Shown piece by piece: positions 1-6,622 of a stretch of DNA of 9,515 bases; position 1 is the stretch's first letter; every line of letters starts with the position of its first letter. The translations under genes were made by a program, and so were the position numbers. The notes beneath the pieces are model-generated. The model saw nothing but the letters and a program-made list of their open reading frames with translations. It did no database searches and was not told where the DNA came from. The stretch comes from Cellvibrionaceae bacterium (GTDB lineage Bacteria > Pseudomonadota > Gammaproteobacteria > Pseudomonadales > Cellvibrionaceae), in contig JAOXRV010000108.1 of assembly GCA_025800435.1 (NCBI GenBank), positions 1 to 9,515 of the forward strand, read 5' to 3'.

Positions 1-625
1 TGATTGCATCCTGGCGGTTTTGGGTGGCGTAGCAGATATCGTTTTTGCGCGGCCCGCGAATCTCGGGGAAGCGCTGGCGCAGAGCGTCGATCACCAGCGC
101 GGTATCGTCCATGGACAGGGTGGTCTGGGTAACATAGGCCAACCGCGCCGGGTCGCGCACTTGCAGCGTGGCCACATCGGCCTCATCTTCAACCAGGTAG
201 ATGTGCCCCCCGTACTGGTCATCAAAACGCCCCATGGTGCCCTCTACCTCGGGGTGACCCGCGTGGCCGATGAGTATGCATTCGCTACCTTCTCGGCTGT
301 ACTTAAGCACCTCGATATGAACTTTGGTCACCAGCGGACAGGTGGCATCAAACACCTTTAAGCCGCGGCGCTCAGCCTCGCGCTGCACCGCCTTGGACAC
401 GCCGTGGGCGCTAAAGATCACGATAACATCATCGGGCACTTCGTCCAGCTCATCCACAAACACGGCGCCGCGCTCGCGCAGGCTATCGACCACAAATTTA
501 TTGTGTACCACCTCGTGGCGCACATAGATGGGGGCGCCGTGGATGTCCAGGGCGCGGTTGACGATATCAATGGCGCGATCGACCCCGGCGCAAAAGCCCC
601 TGGGGTTGGCGAGTTTAATGTCCAT
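1..625 (-). CDS. ispH: 4-hydroxy-3-methylbut-2-enyl diphosphate reductase IspH (partial, 3' end missing)
   Basis: IspH is the cytosolic [4Fe-4S] enzyme that catalyses the last step of the MEP pathway, reducing HMBPP to IPP and DMAPP. The 208 visible residues begin MDIKLANPRGFCAGVDRA and run off the left edge; E. coli IspH is about 316 residues, so roughly a third is missing. The three cluster cysteines are visible: C12 (GFCAGVD), C96 (DATCPLVTKVH) and C198 (DICYAT). So are the substrate-pocket histidines H41 (HEVVHN), H74 (SAHGVS) and H124 with E126 (GHPEVEGT). The start ATG overlaps the fkpB stop by one base (TAATG), which suggests translational coupling. This gene order is the usual gammaproteobacterial one. 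Identification is essentially certain; only the C-terminus is unseen. Confidence 0.97.
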   Translation of the reverse strand, partial: MDIKLANPRGFCAGVDRAIDIVNRALDIHGAPIYVRHEVVHNKFVVDSLRERGAVFVDELDEVPDDVIVIFSAHGVSKAVQREAERRGLKVFDATCPLVTKVHIEVLKYSREGSECILIGHAGHPEVEGTMGRFDDQYGGHIYLVEDEADVATLQVRDPARLAYVTQTTLSMDDTALVIDALRQRFPEIRGPRKNDICYATQNRQDAI

Positions 626-1089
626 TAGTGGCGGCTTCCCTCACACACGGCAACGGCTAAGATTTTAACCTCAAAGATAAGGTCGCGCCCGGCCAGGGGG
701 TGGTTAAAGTCGACTTTAACCACCTCATCACCGACCTCGGCGATCACACCGGGCAATTCGGCCGCCTGGGCGTCGGCAAAGGACAGCATCAGGCCGGGCT
801 CTAATTCCATGTCCTCGGCAAAGCTGGTCCGGGGAATGTCTTGAATATTATTGGGGTTGCGCTGGCCAAAGCCCTGTTCTGGGCTGAGGGTAAAGCTCTG
901 CTCGTCACCGGCGCTTAGGCCAAACAATACCTGCTCGAAACCGGGCAGTAAGTTGCCATCGCCGACGTTAAAGGTTGCCGGGGGGCCGTCAAAGGTGGAA
1001 TCCACCTGACTGCCATCGGCCATTTTAATGGCGAAGTGCAGGGTTACTTGGGTGTCGGGGCCAATGGTCAGTTCGTTGGTATTGCTCAT
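625..1089 (-). CDS. fkpB: FKBP-type peptidyl-prolyl cis-trans isomerase FkpB (SlpA)
   Basis: This 154-residue protein belongs to the SlyD/SlpA branch of FKBP isomerases, cytosolic proline isomerases with chaperone activity; E. coli FkpB has 149 residues. The FKBP strands flank an inserted 'IF' chaperone flap at about residues 75-122. Diagnostic segments are GDGNLLPGFEQVLFGL (43-58) and VDFNHPLAG (126-134). No histidine-rich metal-binding tail of the SlyD kind is present, which favours FkpB over SlyD. An AAGAAG-like ribosome site lies about 9 bases before the ATG. The stop overlaps the ispH start. Upstream, 241 bases separate it from lspA, a gap that holds an inverted-repeat element. Two AT-rich TAAAAT hexamers (minus strand, 1124-1129 and 1131-1136) could be -10 boxes, but I see no convincing -35. 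Confidence 0.93.
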   Translation of the reverse strand: MSNTNELTIGPDTQVTLHFAIKMADGSQVDSTFDGPPATFNVGDGNLLPGFEQVLFGLSAGDEQSFTLSPEQGFGQRNPNNIQDIPRTSFAEDMELEPGLMLSFADAQAAELPGVIAEVGDEVVKVDFNHPLAGRDLIFEVKILAVAVCEGSRH

Positions 1090-1177
1090 TACTAATCACT
1101 TCTTTGTATTGCGTTCACGGCCAATTTTAGATTTTAATCGCACACTACTGGCGTCTTGATAAGAGGCCTCGATCACG

Positions 1178-1287
1178 AGCCTTGGGGTGGAGAGAGGGGT
1201 CTGGGGGACGCATAAACCCATCCCTGGGGCTCTCGTCCGCCATCCCTGGCTCCCAAGCCCCCAGACCACTCTCCCCACCCCAAAGCT
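1178..1287. repeat. ~110-bp inverted-repeat element (MITE-like or dispersed intergenic repeat)
   Basis: The arms 1178-1207 and 1258-1287 are inverted copies matching at 27 of 30 positions. They enclose a 50-base centre (1208-1257) that carries two direct copies of ccatccctgg (1218-1227 and 1240-1249, 22 bases apart), each inside a small hairpin. There is no T-run after the stem on either strand, so it is not a typical intrinsic terminator. No transposase and no clear target-site duplication is seen. It occupies about half of the lspA–fkpB gap; the remaining flanks (1090-1177 and 1288-1330) show no gene. Classing it as a mobile or dispersed repeat is inference from its architecture, since only one copy lies in the window. 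Confidence 0.7.
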
Positions 1288-1330
1288 CTGCAATGTGCAG
1301 AACCAAACTTAGGCCACGGCTATTGACAGG

Positions 1331-1870
1331 CTATGAGTTCAGTTTTTGTTCCGGACGCCACATATCAATCAATAACATCACCGCCCCGGCGCAAATCGCG
1401 CTGTCGGCGATATTAAAAGCCGGCCAGCGGGCGCCTTGGTAGTGTAGGGAGATAAAATCCACCACATAACCGAGGCTGATGCGGTCGACCACATTGCCGA
1501 TGGCGCCACCGAGTATCAAGGCCAGGGCGATTGGCTCCCAGCGCCTGGCCGGCGCCTGTAGCGCCAGCCAAACACTTAACACCGCACTGACAACAACCGC
1601 AAGTATGGTGAAAAACCAGCGCTGCCAGCCGCTCTCATCACTTAAAAAACTAAACGCGGCGCCGTAGTTGTGCAGCAGTAGCCAGTCAAAAAAGCTGGTC
1701 ACTTGTTCGGGGTGGCCAAATACCAAGCTGCTACTGGCCCAGGTTTTAGTCCACTGGTCTAAACCGATCACCAGCAGGGCAATGGCGTACCAGCGCAGGG
1801 CCGAGCCCCAGTACCAGGGGCCTTGTAAGTGTTGTGTCAGGGTATTAGGCAAACTGGCGTACCTCGCCAT
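1331..1870 (-). CDS. lspA: Lipoprotein signal peptidase LspA (signal peptidase II)
   Basis: LspA is the inner-membrane aspartyl protease that removes the signal peptide from diacylglyceryl-prolipoproteins. From the ATG at 1870 it has 179 residues (E. coli 164), with four hydrophobic segments. Family motifs are clear: GLDQWTK with D38, HNYGAAFSFLSDESGWQRW (68-85), GGAIGNVVDR with catalytic D129, and FNIADSAIC with catalytic D156. The start is uncertain. The ATG at 1870 has no good Shine-Dalgarno, whereas a TTG at 1852 has GAGG (1862-1865) nine bases upstream and would give 173 residues. Either start lies inside the 3' end of ileS, so the two genes overlap by 26 or 8 bases and are probably translationally coupled. 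The open frame extends further upstream inside ileS, but that part is not LspA-like. Confidence 0.95.
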   Translation of the reverse strand: MARYASLPNTLTQHLQGPWYWGSALRWYAIALLVIGLDQWTKTWASSSLVFGHPEQVTSFFDWLLLHNYGAAFSFLSDESGWQRWFFTILAVVVSAVLSVWLALQAPARRWEPIALALILGGAIGNVVDRISLGYVVDFISLHYQGARWPAFNIADSAICAGAVMLLIDMWRPEQKLNS

Positions 1871-4646
1871 CACCGTCAATATTATCAACACAGCGGCCAC
1901 ACAGGTCGGCGTGCTGGCTGTGGCTGCCCACATCTTCGCGGTAGTGCCAGCAGCGCTCACACTTGGCGTGGGCAGATTTATTAACAGCCAGGCTCAGGCC
2001 GTCTAGCTCACAGGCCGAGGCATCGCCGGCGTCGCTAATCGGGCGCACGCTGGCGGCAGAGGTGATCAGCACAAAGCGCAGCTCATCGCCCAGTTTATTG
2101 AGCAGGACTTCCAGCTCGGGGGCACAGTAGAGGGTGACCTCACCCTGCAGCGAACCGCCGATCTCGCCCTCGCCGCGCTTGGCTTCTAGCAGTTTATTGA
2201 CTTCGGTTTTAACCGCGGCAATCTGCTGCCAGTAATCATTGCCCAACTCGGCTTCGGCAGTAGCAACGGGGAAGTCGTACCAGGTTTGGGCGAACACAAT
2301 ACCCTCGCGCTCACCGGGGATATGGTCCCACAGCTCATCGGCAGTAAAGCTGGTGATGGGCGCCAGCCAGCGCACCATGGCTTCAATAATGTGGTAAAGG
2401 GCACTCTGGGCGGAGCGGCGGGCCTTGCTGTTTTGCTGGCAGGTGTACTGGCGGTCTTTAATAATATCCAGATAAAAACCACCCAAATCGACCACACAAA
2501 AGTTGTGCAGTTTTTGGTAGATCTGGTGAAAATTATAGGCATCGTAAGCCGCGATAATTTCCTGTTGCAGGGCGGCTGTGCGCTCTACCGCCCAGCGATC
2601 CAGGGCCAGCATATCGTCCATCGCCAGCAGGTCGCTGGCCGGCTCAAAGCCGTTGAGATTCGACAGTAAGAAACGCGCGGTATTGCGAATGCGGCGATAA
2701 GAGTCGGCGGTGCGCTTAAAGATTTCTTTGGACACGGTCATCTCGCCGGAGAAATCCGTAGCCGCTACCCACAGGCGCAATACATCGGCACCCAGCTCGT
2801 TGATAATTTCCTGGGGTGGAATCACATTACCCAGGGACTTAGACATTTTGTGACCATTGGTATCGACGGTAAAGCCGTGGGTTAAGACCTGCCGATAGGG
2901 CGGCTTGCCATTGATGGCCATGGCGGTTTTTAAGGAGGACTGGAACCAGCCGCGATGCCGGTCGGAGCCTTCGAGGTATAAGTCTGCGGGGTAGCGTAAA
3001 TTCTCCCGGCGCTGCAGTACCGCCTCGTGGGTAACCCCGGAGTCAAACCAGACATCTAAGGTATCGGTGACTTTTTTGTAGCGCTCGGCCTCATCGCCCA
3101 ATAGTTCGGCGGGGTCGAGTTCAAACCAGGCTTCCATCCCCTCTTGTTCAACCCGCTTGGCCACGGCTTCGATCAGGCGCGGGGTGTCGGGGTGCAGATC
3201 TTGGGTGTCTTTATCCACAAACAGGGCGATGGGCACGCCCCAGGTGCGCTGGCGCGAGATACACCAATCGGGGCTGGAATCGAGCATGCTGTCGATGCGG
3301 GCGCGGCCCCATCCGGGAATCCACTCGACGCTTTCGACCGCTTTTTTAACATCCGCCAACAGGCCCTGCTTGGTCATGCTGACAAACCATTGGGGGGTGG
3401 CCCGGTAGATCAACGGGGTCTTGGTGCGCCAGCAGTGTGGGTAGCTGTGCTTGAGTTTATCCAGGCACAACAAAACGCCTTTTTCTTGCAGCAGATCGAC
3501 AATCGGCTGGTCGACTTTATAGACGTGCTGGCCGGCAAAGATTTCGACCTGATCACGATACAGGCCGCCGTCATCGACATAATTTAAGGTGCCGATACCG
3601 TATTGCTTGCCCACATTAAAATCTTCCACACCGTGGTCGGGGGCGGTATGTACACAGCCGGTACCGGCCTCGGTGGTAACGTGGTCGCCCAGAATAACCG
3701 GCAGCTCTTTATCGTAGAAGGGGTGTTTTACGGCGAGTTTTTCCAGCGCCTGACCTTTACAGCGGCCGACAATTTCAAAGTTCTCGACACCGGCGCGGGC
3801 CATGACCGACTGGTGCAGTGCCTCGGCCAAAACTAAACGCTCGGCGCCTGCCTGGACCACCACGTAATCCAGTTCAGGGTGAATAGAAACAGCCTGGCTG
3901 GAGGGTAAGGTCCAGGGGGTGGTGGTCCAGATCACCACCGATAGTTCACCACTGCCGCTTAAACCGGGCACAGCTTTAGCTAGGGCCTCGCTGTCGACCA
4001 CCGGGTATTTGACATCGATGGAGAAGGAGACCTTATCTTGGTATTCCACCTCGGCCTCGGCCAGGGCCGAGCCGCCCACCACAGACCAGTACACGGGCTT
4101 AAAGCCCCGGTGCAAATGGCCATTGCCGGCGATTTTACCCAGGGCGCGAATAATATCCGCCTCGAACTGGTAGTTCATGGTCAGGTAGGGATTATCCCAT
4201 TCGCCCAACACCCCCAGGCGCACAAACTCTTTCTTTTGGTTTTCAACCTGGCGCGCGGCGTAGTCGCGGCATTTTTGCCGAAAGGCTTTAAACTCGACCT
4301 TGACCCCGGCCTTGCCGTGTTTCTTTTCAACTTGGTTTTCGATTGGCAGGCCGTGGCAGTCCCAACCGGGTACATAAGGCGAGTCAAAGCCGCTTAAGGT
4401 TTTGGACTTAACGATAATATCTTTAAGAATTTTATTAAGTGAGTGGCCCAGGTGAATATCGCCGTTGGCGTAGGGGGGGCCATCGTGCAGAATAAATTGC
4501 TCGGCGCCGGCTCGTGCCTTGCGGATCTGGCCGTAGATATCATCCTGCTGCCATTTTTTTAACATGGCTGGCTCGCGCTGGGCCAGATTGGCCTTCATGG
4601 CAAAACCCGTTTTGGGCAGGTTTAGGGTGGCTTTGTAATCACTCAT
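1845..4646 (-). CDS. ileS: Isoleucyl-tRNA synthetase IleS
   Basis: IleS is the cytosolic class I synthetase that charges tRNA-Ile and edits mischarged valine. Its 933 residues are close to the 938 of E. coli. In order it shows the HIGH motif as HLGH (65-68), the CP1 editing domain with WTTTPWTLPSS (240-250) and HTAPDHGVEDF (333-343), WCISRQRTWGVP (461-472), DVWFDSG (531-537), the KMSKS motif (600-604), an anticodon-binding region, and a C-terminal zinc knuckle with C896, C899, C916 and C919. The reading frame is intact. It follows ribF after 49 bases; a TATAAA hexamer in that gap (minus strand, 4664-4669) could serve an internal promoter but lacks a good -35. The C-terminal zinc-binding layout is that of ordinary bacterial IleS1, not the mupirocin-resistant IleS2 type. 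Confidence 0.98.
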   Translation of the reverse strand: MSDYKATLNLPKTGFAMKANLAQREPAMLKKWQQDDIYGQIRKARAGAEQFILHDGPPYANGDIHLGHSLNKILKDIIVKSKTLSGFDSPYVPGWDCHGLPIENQVEKKHGKAGVKVEFKAFRQKCRDYAARQVENQKKEFVRLGVLGEWDNPYLTMNYQFEADIIRALGKIAGNGHLHRGFKPVYWSVVGGSALAEAEVEYQDKVSFSIDVKYPVVDSEALAKAVPGLSGSGELSVVIWTTTPWTLPSSQAVSIHPELDYVVVQAGAERLVLAEALHQSVMARAGVENFEIVGRCKGQALEKLAVKHPFYDKELPVILGDHVTTEAGTGCVHTAPDHGVEDFNVGKQYGIGTLNYVDDGGLYRDQVEIFAGQHVYKVDQPIVDLLQEKGVLLCLDKLKHSYPHCWRTKTPLIYRATPQWFVSMTKQGLLADVKKAVESVEWIPGWGRARIDSMLDSSPDWCISRQRTWGVPIALFVDKDTQDLHPDTPRLIEAVAKRVEQEGMEAWFELDPAELLGDEAERYKKVTDTLDVWFDSGVTHEAVLQRRENLRYPADLYLEGSDRHRGWFQSSLKTAMAINGKPPYRQVLTHGFTVDTNGHKMSKSLGNVIPPQEIINELGADVLRLWVAATDFSGEMTVSKEIFKRTADSYRRIRNTARFLLSNLNGFEPASDLLAMDDMLALDRWAVERTAALQQEIIAAYDAYNFHQIYQKLHNFCVVDLGGFYLDIIKDRQYTCQQNSKARRSAQSALYHIIEAMVRWLAPITSFTADELWDHIPGEREGIVFAQTWYDFPVATAEAELGNDYWQQIAAVKTEVNKLLEAKRGEGEIGGSLQGEVTLYCAPELEVLLNKLGDELRFVLITSAASVRPISDAGDASACELDGLSLAVNKSAHAKCERCWHYREDVGSHSQHADLCGRCVDNIDGDGEVRQFA

Positions 4647-4695
4647 GATCGGTCACTTAACTCTTTATACTCTCTGCATTCTACAGTCTATTTGG

Positions 4696-5646
4696 CTATG
4701 CGCCTCGGGCGAACCAGGCCTTGGCCTCATCCCGGTCGCGGTAGATCTGTTGTTTTAATTCATCCAGGGAGTCGAACTTTTTCTCCTCCCGCAGTTTGTG
4801 GGAAAACTCCACCGCCAGCTCCTGGCCGTAAATATCGTCGCTAAAATCGAAGATATGTACCTCTAAAACCGGCCGGTTTTCACCGCCCACGGTGGGCCGC
4901 ACCCCCACATTGGCTACGCCATTGTATTGCCGCCCATCTTCGAGCCTTGCACGCACCGCAAACACTCCAGACAGGGGCGAGCGGTAGTGGTGCAACTGCA
5001 CATTGGCGGTGGGCACCTGCCATTGGCGCGCCAATTGCTGACCGTAGATCACCTTGCCCTTAATCACATAGGGGTGGCCCAGCAAGCGCTCGGCCAGGGC
5101 AAATTCACTGGCCTCCAAGGCGGCACGAATACGGGTGCTGCTGATGCGCTCGCCATCGAGCAGCAGGGTCTCGGTATCAGTCACCGCAAAGCCGTGGCGC
5201 TGGCCGGCGGCCTGCAAAAAGGCGTAATCGCCACTGCGGTCGGCGCCAAAGCGAAAGTCATCGCCAATTACCAGGTATTTTGCCCCCAAGCCGTCAACCA
5301 ATACCTTTTGCACAAATTGCTCGGCGCTCAGCGAGCTAAAGCGGCGGTTAAAGGCAATACACAGCACCCTATCGATACCGGCGGCAAACAGGGCCTTGGC
5401 CTTATCGCGCACCCGCATCAAGCGCGCCGGTGCGGTCTCGCCAGAGAAGTACTCATGGGGCTGGGGCTCAAAAGTCATGGCCACCGAGGCCAGACCTAAG
5501 CGGCCCGCCTGTTCGCGTACCTGTGCCACAATAGCCTTATGGCCCAAATGCACACCATCAAAGGAACCAATCGTCACCACACTGCCACGGTGATGGGGCG
5601 CCAAATTGTGAAGGCCCCGGATAAATTCGGGAGGACGATTGTTCAT
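4696..5646 (-). CDS. ribF: Bifunctional riboflavin kinase / FAD synthetase RibF
   Basis: RibF phosphorylates riboflavin to FMN and adenylates FMN to FAD in the cytosol. The 316 residues match the usual length. The N-terminal FMN adenylyltransferase domain carries GSFDGVHLGH (27-36), GDDFRFG (128-134) and ISSTRIR (168-174). The C-terminal riboflavin kinase domain (about 186-312) carries VPTANVQL (211-218), SGVFAV, GVANVGVRPT (243-252) and LEVHIFDF (261-268). The segment just before PTAN reads LARQWQ, whereas E. coli and Pseudomonas proteins have glycines there (LGRxxG); PTAN itself is intact. The ATG at 5646 is the natural family start but lacks an obvious Shine-Dalgarno. It is followed by ileS and preceded by a 107-base gap with a possible promoter. 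Confidence 0.96.
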   Translation of the reverse strand: MNNRPPEFIRGLHNLAPHHRGSVVTIGSFDGVHLGHKAIVAQVREQAGRLGLASVAMTFEPQPHEYFSGETAPARLMRVRDKAKALFAAGIDRVLCIAFNRRFSSLSAEQFVQKVLVDGLGAKYLVIGDDFRFGADRSGDYAFLQAAGQRHGFAVTDTETLLLDGERISSTRIRAALEASEFALAERLLGHPYVIKGKVIYGQQLARQWQVPTANVQLHHYRSPLSGVFAVRARLEDGRQYNGVANVGVRPTVGGENRPVLEVHIFDFSDDIYGQELAVEFSHKLREEKKFDSLDELKQQIYRDRDEAKAWFARGA

Positions 5647-5685
5647 GGATTAGTCAGGCCGGCCAGTCAGACGCACAAAAGGCCG

Positions 5686-5714
5686 AGTATACCCAAAAGC
5701 CCTGGCCTGGCCTA
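5686..5714 (-). promoter_or_regulatory. Possible sigma70 promoter for ribF–ileS
   Basis: A good -10 hexamer, TATACT, lies on the minus strand at 5691-5686, about 40 bases before the ribF ATG. With a 17-base spacer the -35 position reads TAGGCC (5714-5709), a poor match to TTGACA. The promoter would therefore need help or be weak. A 16-bp near-palindrome (5710-5725) covers the -35 position. Confidence 0.3.
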
Positions 5715-5725
5715 TAGCTAAAGGC
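5710..5725. repeat. 16-bp near-palindrome upstream of ribF
   Basis: The sequence gcctatagctaaaggc pairs with its own reverse complement at 7 of 8 base pairs. It sits in the DUF3301–ribF gap and overlaps the -35 position of the candidate ribF promoter. It could be an operator half-site pair or a small hairpin, or chance; I know of no regulator that it clearly matches. Confidence 0.3.
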
Positions 5726-5753
5726 GCTGGGGGGCAAAGAGGACAGCGGAGCT

Positions 5754-6074
5754 TTATTGCAGGCGATGGGGCGGTAATTCAACCGACAGGCAACGCTGGC
5801 CCTGCATAATCACCCAGCCCTGATAGCGCTGGGTGCCGGTGGAGGTGAACTCAAACGCGAACTGGCGCTGCAGGCCGAGGCTGCCACTGGGGCCACGCCG
5901 GAGTTTAAGGGACTTGAGCGCGATACTCTGGTCGAGCAGTTGCACATCTTCAAGCTGGCAGCGGCGGGCGGCGGCCTGGTAGGCCAGCTCTTTAACCCTG
6001 ACCGCACCCCAGGTATAAAGCCCACCCAGGACCAGTATCAACAGTGGCCACCACTGGCCTAATTGGTACAACAC
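5754..6074 (-). CDS. DUF3301 family small membrane-anchored protein
   Basis: This 106-residue protein has one N-terminal hydrophobic segment (about residues 8-24, PLLILVLGGLYTWG) followed by a basic stretch and a soluble domain. The C-terminal pattern FAFEFTSTGTQRYQGW (72-87) and ending PPHRLQ match my recollection of DUF3301, a proteobacterial family of about 100 residues with no known function. The preceding segment AARRCQLEDVQLLDQSIAL (35-53) is also typical. The probable start is GTG at 6074, sharing one base with the DUF1415 stop (TAGTG), which indicates translational coupling. It is the last gene of the dehydrogenase–DUF1415 unit; a 107-base gap follows before ribF. Nothing visible suggests an enzymatic site. 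Function unknown. Confidence 0.82.
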   Translation of the reverse strand: MLYQLGQWWPLLILVLGGLYTWGAVRVKELAYQAAARRCQLEDVQLLDQSIALKSLKLRRGPSGSLGLQRQFAFEFTSTGTQRYQGWVIMQGQRCLSVELPPHRLQ

Positions 6075-6613
6075 TAATCCAACTCCTGGCTCTGTTTCAG
6101 GCTGGCTTGCAACTTGCCCACCCCCAACTGTTCGGCGTAGCGGCGGTTGCGCTCGGGTATCTTTTCAGGCGCAGTGACACTGCCCAGGGCCTGGCTCAGG
6201 CTGGCCTCGCGCAGCAGGTGGAAAATTGGGTAGGGCGAGCGGTTGGTGTAGTTTTCCGCCGCCTCTGGCTCTACCCCGGCAAAGCAATAATCCGGGTGAA
6301 AACTGGCGAGTTGGAACTCGCCATCAAAACCCTGGGCGCTGAGCAGGTCTTCGGCCAGCGCCAGCTGGTCGAGGTAACAGTCAAAGTCATCCAGGCCTTC
6401 AGGCACAATCAACAGCGCGGTTTCAATCTGCGGCTGCTGGCGCAGGCGCAGGCAGCAGGCCACCAGCTCGTGCAGGCGCTGCTCGGCGTCGGCGCTCAGC
6501 ACCTGGTAGTGGGTATCGTCCAGCGAGGGGGCGGCAAAGGGGCAGAAGTTGTGCCCCACCACCACCTCGCGCACCCAGTGCTGCACCCGGCCTATGACCT
6601 GCTCGCTGCTCAT
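6074..6613 (-). CDS. DUF1415 family protein
   Basis: A 179-residue soluble protein with no signal peptide or membrane segment. It carries blocks typical of DUF1415: NFCPFA (22-27), ASFHPDYCFAGVEP (103-116), NYTNRSPYPIFHLLREAS (121-138) and IPERN (152-156). The concentration of invariant-looking polar residues (C24, H106, D108, N121, N124, R125, H132, R135) suggests a catalytic or ligand-binding pocket, but no function is established as far as I know. The gene starts 9 bases after the stop of the dehydrogenase, with a TAAGG-like ribosome site overlapping that stop, and its own stop overlaps the DUF3301 start. Co-expression with a CoA-thioester dehydrogenase hints at a metabolic role; that is inference only. 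Confidence 0.88.
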   Translation of the reverse strand: MSSEQVIGRVQHWVREVVVGHNFCPFAAPSLDDTHYQVLSADAEQRLHELVACCLRLRQQPQIETALLIVPEGLDDFDCYLDQLALAEDLLSAQGFDGEFQLASFHPDYCFAGVEPEAAENYTNRSPYPIFHLLREASLSQALGSVTAPEKIPERNRRYAEQLGVGKLQASLKQSQELD

Positions 6614-6622
6614 GGCGCCGCC

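Noticed and set aside
1178..1287. Rho-independent terminator for lspA
   Set aside because: The stem is long with a 50-base loop and no following T-run in the direction of transcription; the downstream genes belong to the conserved operon.
1096..1293. A 65-codon minus-strand frame, and a plus-strand frame, across the lspA–fkpB gap
   Set aside because: Both read through the inverted-repeat element, have no ribosome site or family resemblance, and are better explained by the repeat.
1871..1960. An upstream extension of lspA to an ATG at 1960
   Set aside because: The added residues lie wholly within the ileS zinc-knuckle coding sequence and do not resemble LspA N-termini.
4927..5499. A 190-codon plus-strand frame opposite ribF
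   Set aside because: Antisense shadow of a clear ribF gene with no recognisable protein features.
5647..5753. FMN riboswitch before ribF
   Set aside because: The gap is only 107 bases and shows none of the conserved RFN-element helices; in these bacteria that riboswitch normally precedes ribB.
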